Below are positions 36,405 to 45,075 of a stretch of DNA of 64,000 nt, piece by piece. The stretch comes from Rhizobium sp. CFBP 8762 (lineage in GTDB: Bacteria > Pseudomonadota > Alphaproteobacteria > Rhizobiales > Rhizobiaceae). The notes beneath the pieces are model-generated. The model worked only from the letters and a program-made list of their open reading frames with translations, was not told the DNA's origin and ran no database searches. A program made the position numbers and the translations under genes. How positions within the stretch are numbered: the first letter of the stretch is position 1; every line of letters begins with the position of its first letter. The DNA lies in assembly GCF_014841565.1 (NCBI RefSeq), contig NZ_JACYUD010000002.1:1-64000 (forward strand), given 5' to 3'.

Positions 36405-39400
36405 CTACGAATCCTGTTTTATCTGCGTGGCAGCGGAACTGCTCTGGGTTGCCGCTGTGCAGGCTTGTCGGATTGCGGATATCAACGCATCCGCATCATA
36501 TGGCTTCCCGAGCACCGTTGCACCGCTTTCCGCCCTAACGCTACCGGGGTCGCCGGTGGCAAACAGGATAGCGGCTGAGGGGCGGATCGACCGGGCACGC
36601 GCCGCCAACTCCGGGCCGGATACGCCGGGCAAATTGACATCGGTCACCAATACATCAAACGGTGTTGTCTGCAGCGCCGCCATGGCTTCTTCCGCACTTG
36701 CGGCGTCCACAACGATGTAGCCTGCATCCTGCAAGATATCGGCAGTGTTGATGCGGATCAGAGCGTCATCCTCCACCAGCAGCACTGTGATTTGCGAGGT
36801 TACCGCACTTGGTGGTGGCATCGTCACCTTTGGCTGAGCGGGCTTTGCAACGGCACGCTGGCGCTGGTTGGCCAGCACATGGCGAAATTTTCGCGCCAGC
36901 GCTTCACGCGTATAAGGCTTGGAAAGAAGCTCGACACCGGCATCCAGCTTGCCGCCATGAACAATGGAGTTCTCGGTGTAGCCGGACGTGAACAGAACGG
37001 CAATATCCGGCAGGCGCTCGCGCGCCATGCGCGCCAGTTCCGGGCTTTTGAGCGTGCCGGGCATCACCACATCGGTGAACAGAAGGTCGATGGGTATTCC
37101 GCTTTCGATAACGTTCAGCGCGCTGGAGGCGTCAACGGCTTTCAGTACCCGGTAGCCAAGATCGGCCAGCATGGCGACGACGGTTTCGCGGACTTCTGCA
37201 TCGTCCTCGACAACCAGAACGGTCTCTGTGCCGCCCGAGATTGGACCGGTATCAACCGCGACCTCCACATCTTCCGACTGCATGGCCCGGGGAAGGTAGA
37301 GCTTGATGGTTGTTCCGTGGCCGACTTCCGAATAGATTTTGACATGGCCGCCCGACTGCTTCACGAAGCCATAGACCATCGACAGGCCAAGTCCTGAACC
37401 TTTGCCTTCCGCCTTGGTCGAGAAAAAGGGTTCAAACACCTTTTCGATAATGTCAGGTGACATGCCGGACCCCGTATCGGTCACAGCCAACAGAACATAT
37501 TGACCTGCGGTCACCTCATCATGGGTGCGGGCATACGCATCATCCAAATGCGCATTGGCCAGTTCTATCGTCAGCTTGCCACGTCCTTCCATGGCATCGC
37601 GTGCATTGATCGCCAGATTCAGAAGTGCATTCTCAACCTGCGCCGGATCGATGAACGTGTTCCACAAGCCGCCGGTGACGACCGTTTCGACCTCAATTGC
37701 TTCGCCAATGGCACGGCGCAGCATATCGTCCATCCCTTGCACGAACCGGCTGATATTGACGACTTTTGGTTCGAGCGCCTGACGGCGCCCGAAGGCCAGC
37801 AACTGGCTGGCCAGTTTTGCGCCCCGGGCCACGCCCGCCACGGCGTTGGTGACACGACGCTCGGCCTGACTGTTTCCGGCAATATCCTTTGCGAGAAGCT
37901 GCAGATTGCCCGACACCACCTGCAGCAAGTTGTTGAAGTCATGGGCAACGCCGCCGGTGAGTTTGCCGACCGTTTCCATCTTCTGGGCCTGCGCCAGCTT
38001 GGCTTCTGCCCGCCGTCGCTCCTCGATTTCCGCGATCACCCGGGCTTCAAGATTTTCATTCAGGTGGCGAAGTTGCTCTTCGGCGCGTTCACGGTGACGC
38101 ACTTGCCGGGAGAGCGCTTCGGCCTGATCCCGCAAGGCAGCTTCCGCGGCTCGTTGGTGCGTGATATCAGTGTGGACACCCACCCATTCGACAATGTCGC
38201 CGGCTGTGTTCAGCATGGGCAGCGCACGGACAGCGAACTGCCGCCATGTCCCATCATGCCGGCGAACGCGATGTTCATGCACAAAGACCGATTTGGTAGC
38301 AACCGCCTGCCCCCAGACAGCTTTCGCGGACTCGCTGTCGTCAGGGTGAAGCGCGTTGGACCAGCCATAGCCCTCATAGTCGGCCTGTGTCTGGCCCGTC
38401 AGGGCGGACCATCCGGGCTGCTCGCCAACCATGCGACCATCGGCGCTGTTGGTCCACAACACACCATGGACGGCATCGATCGCAGTGCGAAAACGGCTGT
38501 TGCTGATTGCCAGATCGGACTCGCGCCGGGCGCGGTCTTCCATTTCGATACCGAGAATATGCACACCGGGGATGGACCCATCGCCCTCGATATGCGGGAC
38601 ATACCGGACTTCGATGGCGCGTGAACCACCATCCTTGTGCGGAAGCCTGCTTTCCGCTGAGAACGTCTCCCCTGCCAACGAACGATCAATATTCACACGG
38701 CGGTTTTCGTAGGCAACGGGCCCGATCATATCGCGCACATGACGCCCAATCATGGCTTGTGGCGATATCCCGAACCATTCATCATAGGCAGCGTTGGCGA
38801 AGCGATAAATATGATCCCGGTCCACATACGAAATGAGCATGGGAACGGCGTCGGTCACGCGGCGAAGCTCCGCTTCCCGCTCAGACAGGCGGCGCTCGGC
38901 CGCCAGCCGCGCGCTGTTGTCCACCAACGTACACATGACGCCGCCTACGAGGCCGGTTCCAACGTAAACCGGGGTGTAAAACAAATCCAGATACAGCGTT
39001 TCAGGACCGTGAGTCCGGTTCAGCACAACGGGGTAGTCGCGGTAGCGAACTGTTTCGCCTTTCCGGCACGCTTCGAAAATACGCTTTGTCCAATCCCAAA
39101 GCTCCGGAAATACGGTTTGGATCGGCGCGCCGAGCGCCATGGGATGACGCTCGCCCACAATGTCGCGATAGCGATCATTGTAGATCATCGTGTCATCTGG
39201 ACCCCAGACCAGAACTTTCGCAACGGGCGAATTGACAATATTGGCAACCGTTGTTCGCAGCTCAACTGGCCAGCTTCGCGCATTGCCGAGTGATGTCCAT
39301 GACCAGTCCTTGTCTCGAATGATCTCGCCGCAGGCACCGCCGCCAATGGGCCACGAACCATCGTCAATGGGCAATGACTTCGCGTCATCCCGCAGTGCCC

Positions 39401-39518
39401 GCAAAGCAAATGCAACCACCTCCTCGGCGTCGTTGAAGGCGCCGGATTGCAGGCAGGATTCGATAAACTGCTCCAGTTCGACTGGCAGCAAAATGTCACG
39501 CGGGCTACGTTGGGTCAT
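36405..39518 (-). CDS. Hybrid sensor histidine kinase with ParD-like N-terminus and two receiver domains
   Basis: 1037-aa cytoplasmic hybrid kinase. Residues about 10-46 (PVELEQFIESCLQSGAFNDA, then EEVVAFALRALRDD) look like a ParD/CopG ribbon-helix-helix domain. Then come a sensory domain with DKDWSWTSLGNARSWP (about 60-200), further PAS domains (about 210-460), a coiled coil, the H-box HDFNN with His526, an HATPase domain (NLAINARDAM, GSGLGLSMVYGF) and two receivers with phospho-acceptors Asp816 and Asp960. No membrane segment. The kinase part resembles light or stress kinases of rhizobia; the signal is unknown. Confidence 0.88.
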   Translation of the reverse strand: MTQRSPRDILLPVELEQFIESCLQSGAFNDAEEVVAFALRALRDDAKSLPIDDGSWPIGGGACGEIIRDKDWSWTSLGNARSWPVELRTTVANIVNSPVAKVLVWGPDDTMIYNDRYRDIVGERHPMALGAPIQTVFPELWDWTKRIFEACRKGETVRYRDYPVVLNRTHGPETLYLDLFYTPVYVGTGLVGGVMCTLVDNSARLAAERRLSEREAELRRVTDAVPMLISYVDRDHIYRFANAAYDEWFGISPQAMIGRHVRDMIGPVAYENRRVNIDRSLAGETFSAESRLPHKDGGSRAIEVRYVPHIEGDGSIPGVHILGIEMEDRARRESDLAISNSRFRTAIDAVHGVLWTNSADGRMVGEQPGWSALTGQTQADYEGYGWSNALHPDDSESAKAVWGQAVATKSVFVHEHRVRRHDGTWRQFAVRALPMLNTAGDIVEWVGVHTDITHQRAAEAALRDQAEALSRQVRHRERAEEQLRHLNENLEARVIAEIEERRRAEAKLAQAQKMETVGKLTGGVAHDFNNLLQVVSGNLQLLAKDIAGNSQAERRVTNAVAGVARGAKLASQLLAFGRRQALEPKVVNISRFVQGMDDMLRRAIGEAIEVETVVTGGLWNTFIDPAQVENALLNLAINARDAMEGRGKLTIELANAHLDDAYARTHDEVTAGQYVLLAVTDTGSGMSPDIIEKVFEPFFSTKAEGKGSGLGLSMVYGFVKQSGGHVKIYSEVGHGTTIKLYLPRAMQSEDVEVAVDTGPISGGTETVLVVEDDAEVRETVVAMLADLGYRVLKAVDASSALNVIESGIPIDLLFTDVVMPGTLKSPELARMARERLPDIAVLFTSGYTENSIVHGGKLDAGVELLSKPYTREALARKFRHVLANQRQRAVAKPAQPKVTMPPPSAVTSQITVLLVEDDALIRINTADILQDAGYIVVDAASAEEAMAALQTTPFDVLVTDVNLPGVSGPELAARARSIRPSAAILFATGDPGSVRAESGATVLGKPYDADALISAIRQACTAATQSSSAATQIKQDS

Positions 39519-39663
39519 GGCGTTTCGTGCCAGTTTTGTTCGATTGTGTCAATCAACTGGAATAAAGCGGATCTTGCATTTTCGTGAGGTTTCATCAGCG
39601 ATCAACGATAACTGGAACCAACAGGAATCAAGCTCGTTAATTCCGGTTAAGAGAGGAAAAATC

Positions 39664-39804
39664 ATGAAACCGCAGGATGAGAAACTCGACGAACAGCCAG
39701 CCGAAGGTGACCGCGAAGTGATCGACCGCGAACTTGCGCGGCAGGGCGACAAAACAAAGCCTACCGAGAAAAAAGCCGACCCGGCGCCCGAGACCAAGAA
39801 ATAG
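39664..39804 (+). CDS. Small charged protein (46 aa)
   Basis: A 46-aa highly hydrophilic protein rich in Lys, Glu, Asp and Pro (EKLDEQPAEGDREVIDREL in its first half), likely disordered. ATG 39664 is preceded by GAGAGG. It forms the tail of a much longer open frame from 39190, but only this part has a ribosome site and protein-like composition. It is divergent from the hybrid kinase and ends 1 nt short of the convergent response regulator gene. Function unknown; it may be stress related. Confidence 0.6.
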   Translation: MKPQDEKLDEQPAEGDREVIDRELARQGDKTKPTEKKADPAPETKK

Positions 39805-39805
39805 G

Positions 39806-40189
39806 CTACTTCGGCGAACGTACTTTCTCGATCACGTTCATCACGATCTGTGCATCAAACGGCTTGTTGATAAAGCGGGATGAGGGCGGCAAATCTCCAG
39901 CCTCTGGCTCTACGGCGCCGGAGGCTATGATGATGTGAATATGCGGCCAAAGTTGTGACACTTTGCGCGCTAAAGACAAGCCATCGAGCTCACCTGGCAT
40001 TTGTATATCGGTAAACAACAGGTGTGGTGCATCATGTTCCAGCAGGTACGCGAAAGCTTCATCAGCGGTTGCCGCCTCGAGCACTGTAAAGCCTGCATCG
40101 CTGATGATGTCGACCGTATCCATGCGGATCAACGGCTCATCATCAACCACCAGTGCGATGGGGCGTGTCGTTTGTGATGCGTTTTTCAT
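39806..40189 (-). CDS. Single-domain response regulator
   Basis: 127-aa receiver-only protein. The acidic pair (VVDDEPLIR), the phospho-acceptor Asp61 (LLFTDIQMPG), the Ser/Thr position (IIASGA) and the conserved Lys (INKPFD) are all present. No output domain, so it works through protein contacts or as a phosphate sink, as common with HWE kinases. It is divergent from an HWE kinase gene, its probable partner; the hybrid kinase is the other candidate. Confidence 0.87.
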   Translation of the reverse strand: MKNASQTTRPIALVVDDEPLIRMDTVDIISDAGFTVLEAATADEAFAYLLEHDAPHLLFTDIQMPGELDGLSLARKVSQLWPHIHIIIASGAVEPEAGDLPPSSRFINKPFDAQIVMNVIEKVRSPK

Positions 40190-40302
40190 GCCGGTTAAAG
40201 ACGTTGAACCCTATTCCGTTCCAGAGATTTTACGGAAACGTGAATGGCGGGATCAGTCTGTTTTTAAACGTGATCTTGTAATCGACGGGTAACATCTTAA
40301 TA

Positions 40303-41514
40303 TTGTTGCCAATTAAAACGACAAATAAGGACGGGGAATTGCGCTTTAACGGAACCGGCATCAGCATTACCGATACCGCGACATCTCGGGACTTTCTGGC
40401 CGGCGGCGGAAACACTGGCACGGCAATTCGCAACCACAATTGGAGCGGCACGTCCCTTGGTCCCATTACCGAATGGCCAACCTCGCTGAAAACCATTGTG
40501 CGGCTTGTGCTGACGTCGCATCAGCCGATGTGTCTGTTCTGGGGCCCGGACCTTATCAACATCTACAATGATGCGTACCTCCCGATGCTGGGCAAGCGCG
40601 CGTCTGTTGCCATGGGCCAACCATTCCGTACCCTCTGGGCGGATGTGTGGGACGGTGTTTATCCGTTTGTGAAGACCGCTCTGGAGGGCAAAGGCACATG
40701 GGCGGAAGATTTGCCGCTGGTGATGACGCGCAATGGCTACGAAGAACAGACGTACTGGACGTTTTCCTACAGTCCACTGCACGATGATAATGGTCAGGTT
40801 GCAGGGCTGTTGAATATCGTTACGGAGACCACGCAGACCGTTGCCGACAGGCAATCGCTGAAACAGAGTCTGGAAGCAGCAGAGCAATATATTCAGTTGC
40901 AGCAGCAACATGAGGAACAACAGCGCCTGTTGCGTAATGAGCTGAGCCACCGGATCAAGAACACGTTGGCAATGACGCAAGCAATTGTTTCGCAGACAAT
41001 GCGCCATTCCGACAATATGGATACGGCGACCAAGACTATCCAACAGCGCATTGCGGCCATGGCGCAGGCCCATGACATGTTGACCCGCACCAGCTGGGAC
41101 GAGGTTGATATTCATCACGTCGTTGACAGCGCGCTTGTTCCACACCGGGATCATCCAACACGCTTTGAGGTGACAGGACCGCAATTGCCGGTGTCATCAG
41201 AGCAGGCCATGGGGCTGGTACTGGCCGTCCACGAATTGGCAACCAATGCGATGAAATACGGCGCACTTTCCCATGAAAGCGGAACTGTCGCGATCCGCTG
41301 GTCAGTTGATGCGGATGAAACTTTTCATTTCGAATGGCAGGAAACCGGCGGACCGAAGGTCGAAAAGCCGACCCGTACGGGATTTGGTTCCCGCCTGACG
41401 AACCGGATCGTTGCGGCCTATTTTTCCGGAACCGGCGAAGCCGATTACCATCCGGACGGGCTTCATTTTCGTCTCAAGGGCAAATTGCGTACGCTGGAGC
41501 AGGACGCAGCCTAG
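40303..41514 (+). CDS. HWE-family sensor histidine kinase
   Basis: Up to 403 aa. The N-terminal sensory domain (NHNWSGTSLGPITEWPTSL) is the same kind as in the hybrid kinase nearby, and is followed by a coiled coil (QQQHEEQQRLLRNE). The HWE kinase core shows phospho-acceptor His216 (ELSHRIKNTLA), N-box HELATNAMKYGALS and WQETGGP; the usual F-box is absent, as in this family. The start is uncertain: TTG 40303 is the longest, TTG 40339 follows AAGGACGGGG. The stop codon lies inside a repeat element. Confidence 0.85.
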   Translation: MLPIKTTNKDGELRFNGTGISITDTATSRDFLAGGGNTGTAIRNHNWSGTSLGPITEWPTSLKTIVRLVLTSHQPMCLFWGPDLINIYNDAYLPMLGKRASVAMGQPFRTLWADVWDGVYPFVKTALEGKGTWAEDLPLVMTRNGYEEQTYWTFSYSPLHDDNGQVAGLLNIVTETTQTVADRQSLKQSLEAAEQYIQLQQQHEEQQRLLRNELSHRIKNTLAMTQAIVSQTMRHSDNMDTATKTIQQRIAAMAQAHDMLTRTSWDEVDIHHVVDSALVPHRDHPTRFEVTGPQLPVSSEQAMGLVLAVHELATNAMKYGALSHESGTVAIRWSVDADETFHFEWQETGGPKVEKPTRTGFGSRLTNRIVAAYFSGTGEADYHPDGLHFRLKGKLRTLEQDAA

Positions 41515-41614
41515 AGCATTTCCGGTGAATACGGGTTGACTGGAAATGCTCTAGATCCTTTATTTGTCGCATTGTCCAGACGTGAAAACCACTCCAGTTT
41601 TCACTGGAAATGCT
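41511..41614. repeat. Intergenic palindromic repeat, copy C
   Basis: CTAGAGCATTTCC (41511-41523) pairs perfectly over 13 bp with GGAAATGCTCTAG (41542-41554), followed by TTTATTTGTCGCATTGTC and a partial third arm ACTGGAAATGCT near 41603-41614. This layout is familiar from repeats scattered between genes in Rhizobiales genomes. It overlaps the HWE kinase stop codon and separates that gene from the convergent diguanylate cyclase, where it could end transcription. Confidence 0.65.
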
Positions 41615-41644
41615 GCAGAACGTCTCTTGTAAGAGTTTGTAGCT

Positions 41645-42802
41645 CTAGCCACCGGGCGCTGTGACAGAATGCAGTGGAAATGCGCCGACAACCTGATCGC
41701 GCCCCTGATGCTTGGCGTCGTAAAGCGCGGCATCGGCCACCCGCAACGCATTCTCAAAACTGCTTTCACCAAAAGCAATGCCGGCGCTGACTGAGCATGA
41801 GAAGACAACCCCGTCATGTATAATGGGCAGGTTGCGGAAACGATTGCAGATTTCCTCCGCAATCCGCCGCGCCTGTGACGGTATTGCGTCTCTGAGAACC
41901 AGCAGAAACTCTTCACCGCCCATGCGCGCCGCAATGTCATCCGGTTCCCGCCCCTCCATCAGCACGGTTGAAAAGGCTTTCAAAGCCATATCTCCGGCGG
42001 CGTGTCCCAGTTTATCGTTCACCTGTTTGAAGTGGTCGATGTCGAATGCGATGATGGCTGTAGCGGGTGCCAGAGCCCCCAAACTCATGCTTTCAAACAG
42101 TCCGCGACGATTGGTCAGCCCTGTCAGCGCATCCGTCAGGGACTCGCGCAGGTGCCGGGCAGTTTGACGTGCCTGATGAAGCGTCAGGGAAATGGCACCA
42201 GCACCTGTGGTTGCAAAAATACTGACGAGAATATTGAGGTCCTCCGCCCAGTTGGAGGGGGCACGCCCAAGAACCCAACGTTCCTCACTCAGGAGCACGC
42301 CGGCACAGGGAAGGAAAGACAGACCTGCAAACGTATAGAGAAGGCTGAGCGCACGCATGGCGTCGGGTGCCTGCGCCTTCGCCTTCCAGTAATTGACACC
42401 GGATGCAATCAATAGGGCGGCTGCAAGCAGGTTCAGGAATATGAAGGCAACGCCGTCATAGCCCACTACGAGCCAGGGAACAGTCAGCAAAACTGAAAAT
42501 GACAGGGATATCGAGAAAGTAAGAAGCGATGTACCACCGATGCGAAACTGCCGCGCGGCGGCCAGAAAAGCGGAAAAACCGGCCAGAAAAAAGACCAGCG
42601 CGCTGATACCTAGCCAAAGACCGGGTGCGGAAACATAGGCGTGGTAAGAGAGCAAGCCAACAACCATGAGGCTCACACCCGCACCCCAGGTCATCATGAA
42701 CGTTTCAGACCGGCGGACCGTCCACCTGGCCATCAGAATAATGGCAAGACACAGCCCGGAAAAGCTCAAACCCAGCAGCAGTGATCCATAGTCGAAGTGC
42801 AT
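41645..42802 (-). CDS. Membrane diguanylate cyclase (GGDEF)
   Basis: 385-aa protein with an N-terminal block of about six to seven membrane segments (residues 5-215) and a C-terminal GGDEF domain that makes cyclic di-GMP. The active-site motif is GGEEF (RMGGEEFLLVL), with the substrate and metal segments TDALTGLTNRRGLF and FDIDHFKQVNDKLGHAAGD intact. No RxxD inhibitory site is evident just before it. The membrane part probably senses a signal in or across the inner membrane. Confidence 0.88.
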   Translation of the reverse strand: MHFDYGSLLLGLSFSGLCLAIILMARWTVRRSETFMMTWGAGVSLMVVGLLSYHAYVSAPGLWLGISALVFFLAGFSAFLAAARQFRIGGTSLLTFSISLSFSVLLTVPWLVVGYDGVAFIFLNLLAAALLIASGVNYWKAKAQAPDAMRALSLLYTFAGLSFLPCAGVLLSEERWVLGRAPSNWAEDLNILVSIFATTGAGAISLTLHQARQTARHLRESLTDALTGLTNRRGLFESMSLGALAPATAIIAFDIDHFKQVNDKLGHAAGDMALKAFSTVLMEGREPDDIAARMGGEEFLLVLRDAIPSQARRIAEEICNRFRNLPIIHDGVVFSCSVSAGIAFGESSFENALRVADAALYDAKHQGRDQVVGAFPLHSVTAPGG

Positions 42803-42942
42803 GAGGTTGATCGTCTGCCCTAGCCGGTAAAATCAATTGTGCCTGTATTACAACGTACTCGTGTGTTCACATTCTGCATAGATGTCTGAGAAAAATTATC
42901 ATGTCACGGGAATAGATTCTCGTGCAGCTTCGTATACAGGGT

Positions 42943-43500
42943 ATGAAACAGAAGAAACCCCTCTTCAACATTGTGGACCAGTTGGGCGCACTGCGGCGGT
43001 ATGCCCGGTCGCTGGCACGCGACTCCAACGATGCGGAGGATCTGGTTCATGATGCGCTGGTGAAGGCGCTGGAACGAAAAGCCAGTTTTCGCAGCGATGG
43101 AAATCTTCGTTCCTGGCTATTGTCGATTGTGCATAACGAATTCATTGATGGCCTTCGTAGAGCCCGTGCCAGCCAGAAGCGCAGCGATGATGCGGGCCTG
43201 CTGTCGGATAGCAGCGAGGCTGCAAGCCAGCCGTCAGCGGTTCGACTGAAACAGGTGCAAGCGGCGTTTTTCCGTCTACCGGATGAACAGCGTGAAGCGC
43301 TTCATTTGGTAGCGGTGGAAGAACTCACCTATCAGGAGGCAGCACAGGTGCTTGGCATCCCGGTTGGCACATTGATGTCGCGCGTATCGCGCGCGCGGGC
43401 ACAGTTGCGAGCGTTCGAAGACGGCAAGCCCGGCTCGCAATCCAATACGAGCCATACCAACCTGAGATTGATAGGAGGCAAAGGCGATGACGGCTACTGA
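42943..43500 (+). CDS. ECF-type RNA polymerase sigma factor
   Basis: 185-aa extracytoplasmic-function sigma factor. Region 2 reads YARSLARDSNDAEDLVHDALVKAL and FRSDGNLRSWLLSIVHNEFID; region 4 reads LPDEQREALHLVAVEELTYQEAAQVLGIPVGTLMSRVSRARAQLR. The partner anti-sigma gene overlaps its 3' end by 14 nt, a usual coupling. Start ATG 42943 fits the family; an in-frame GTG lies at 42922. Confidence 0.87.
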   Translation: MKQKKPLFNIVDQLGALRRYARSLARDSNDAEDLVHDALVKALERKASFRSDGNLRSWLLSIVHNEFIDGLRRARASQKRSDDAGLLSDSSEAASQPSAVRLKQVQAAFFRLPDEQREALHLVAVEELTYQEAAQVLGIPVGTLMSRVSRARAQLRAFEDGKPGSQSNTSHTNLRLIGGKGDDGY

Positions 43501-44260
43501 TCCCATTCTGGATAGCGATCTCAATGCCTATGTCGATGGACAGTTGAGTGCGGAACGCGCCATAGAGGTGGAAACCTATCTGTCGCGCAACCCCACAAAG
43601 GCGGCTGAAGTTATGGCGGACCTGCGGTTAAAGGGCGAACTGCGGCTGGCATTTGCAACCGGGCCTGACCATGGCCGCGCTGAGACACGCCATGCGGCAC
43701 GACGGCTTAATACGGCACTGGTGCAGCGCCAATGGCTGTTTCGTTTGCAGCGCATTGCTGCCATTGCCCTGTTGGTTGCAGGTGGCTGGTTTGCGAATGC
43801 GCATTTCGGCCCGTTCCGCGCCACTGCGGTGGTGGCGGCGGCGCCCGCGCCTGCGTTCGTGGAGGAAGCGGTTCGCGCCCACCAGACTGCGGCCTTGCGT
43901 GGAACCATGCCATCGCAAGCGGAAACCGCACGGTATGATCCGCGAGATATCCGCTCGGCAACCGCCATCGTCATGCCGGATGTCCCAGCAGAATGGGCCG
44001 TATCCGATGTTCAGATTTTCCCGTCGGCTTTCGGGCCGAGTGTTGAAATGGCGTTGAAGGCTGGCAAGGCAGAGCATGTGTCTTTGTTTGCCGTTCGTCC
44101 CGGCACATTTGCCGTTCAGGATGTGCAGTCAATCACCGCCGATACCGTTCGCGCGGCGTACTGGCAAATTGGAGACGTCGCCTATGCGCTCGTTTCCAGT
44201 GAACAGGATGCCGACGCTCTCACCGATGCCGCACGAAAACTTGCGCGCACTCTTTACTAA
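43487..44260 (+). CDS. Membrane anti-sigma factor
   Basis: 257-aa single-span membrane protein. The cytoplasmic N-terminus (DSDLNAYVDGQLSAERAIEVETYL) is the anti-sigma domain, without the His-Cys zinc motif; a membrane segment (IAAIALLVAGGWFANAHF) follows at about 90-110, and the rest is periplasmic. It should hold the overlapping ECF sigma factor inactive until a periplasmic signal arrives. Confidence 0.82.
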   Translation: MTATDPILDSDLNAYVDGQLSAERAIEVETYLSRNPTKAAEVMADLRLKGELRLAFATGPDHGRAETRHAARRLNTALVQRQWLFRLQRIAAIALLVAGGWFANAHFGPFRATAVVAAAPAPAFVEEAVRAHQTAALRGTMPSQAETARYDPRDIRSATAIVMPDVPAEWAVSDVQIFPSAFGPSVEMALKAGKAEHVSLFAVRPGTFAVQDVQSITADTVRAAYWQIGDVAYALVSSEQDADALTDAARKLARTLY

Positions 44261-44275
44261 CCACAGGAGACTGAT

Positions 44276-44992
44276 GTGAATCCTACTCCCTCCAAATTTG
44301 GCTATAACACAGCCGCCGCCTCCGGCGCGCTGTTTGACGAGAGCCTGCGCCAGCATATGCTGCGGGTATATAACTATATGGGCCTCGGCCTCGTCATCAC
44401 CGGTATAGTCGCGTTCATCGTCGGCAATACGCCTGCCTTGTACGTTCCAATCTTCAATAGTCCGCTGAAATGGGTTGTCATGCTGGCCCCGCTGGCCTTC
44501 GTGTTCTTCTTCTCGTTTCGTATTCAGACCATGTCGGCAGCCACGGCACAGATGACGTTCTGGGCGTTCTGCGCGGTCATGGGTCTGTCACTGGCCTCGG
44601 TGTTCCTCGTGTTTACCGGAACCAGCATCGCGCGCACCTTCTTTATCGCGGCCACCATGTTCGGTGCTACTAGCCTTTATGGCTACGTAACCAAGCGTGA
44701 TCTTGCCAAGGCGGGATCGTTCCTGATGATGGGTCTGATCGGCGTGGTTATTGCCAGCGTCGTTAATATCTTCCTCGGCTCCAGCGCCCTGCAGTTTGCT
44801 ATCTCTGTCATCGGTATTGTCGTATTCGTCGGTTTGACGGCATGGGACACTCAGAACATCAAGCAGCAGTTTGCGGAGAATATCGATCAGGAATCCCAGC
44901 AGAAAATGGCTGTCTTCGGTGCGCTGTCGCTGTACCTGAATTTCGTCAACATCTTCCAGCTGTTGTTGAACTTCACTGGCGAACGCGAATAA
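44276..44992 (+). CDS. Bax inhibitor-1/YccA family membrane protein
   Basis: 238-aa inner-membrane protein with seven predicted segments and the family's opening (LRQHMLRVYNYMGLGLVITGI) and closing (DTQNIKQQF) features. Bacterial BI-1 proteins are linked to membrane-protein quality control and ion leak. GTG 44276 is the start, with ACAGGAGA upstream. It follows the anti-sigma gene after 15 nt and is followed by a strong terminator, so it may belong to the ECF operon. Confidence 0.88.
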   Translation: MNPTPSKFGYNTAAASGALFDESLRQHMLRVYNYMGLGLVITGIVAFIVGNTPALYVPIFNSPLKWVVMLAPLAFVFFFSFRIQTMSAATAQMTFWAFCAVMGLSLASVFLVFTGTSIARTFFIAATMFGATSLYGYVTKRDLAKAGSFLMMGLIGVVIASVVNIFLGSSALQFAISVIGIVVFVGLTAWDTQNIKQQFAENIDQESQQKMAVFGALSLYLNFVNIFQLLLNFTGERE

Positions 44993-45012
44993 TCTGCACA
45001 TCGGTAAGATTG

Positions 45013-45042
45013 AAAAGGCGGCGTGGCAACACGTCGCCTTTT
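45013..45042 (+). terminator. Rho-independent terminator after the BI-1 gene
   Basis: AAAAGGCGGCGTG (45013-45025), a GCAA tetraloop and CACGTCGCCTTTT (45030-45042) form a 13-bp stem with one G-U pair, then TTGTT. It begins 21 nt beyond the BI-1 stop. Confidence 0.88.
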
Positions 45043-45075
45043 TGTTATGGTGATGTAAACACGCACCGGATCGTC

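Noticed and set aside
39190-39663. Long open frame upstream of the 46-residue protein
   Set aside because: It is antisense to the start of the hybrid kinase and is a frame shadow; only the last 141 nt has its own start and ribosome site.
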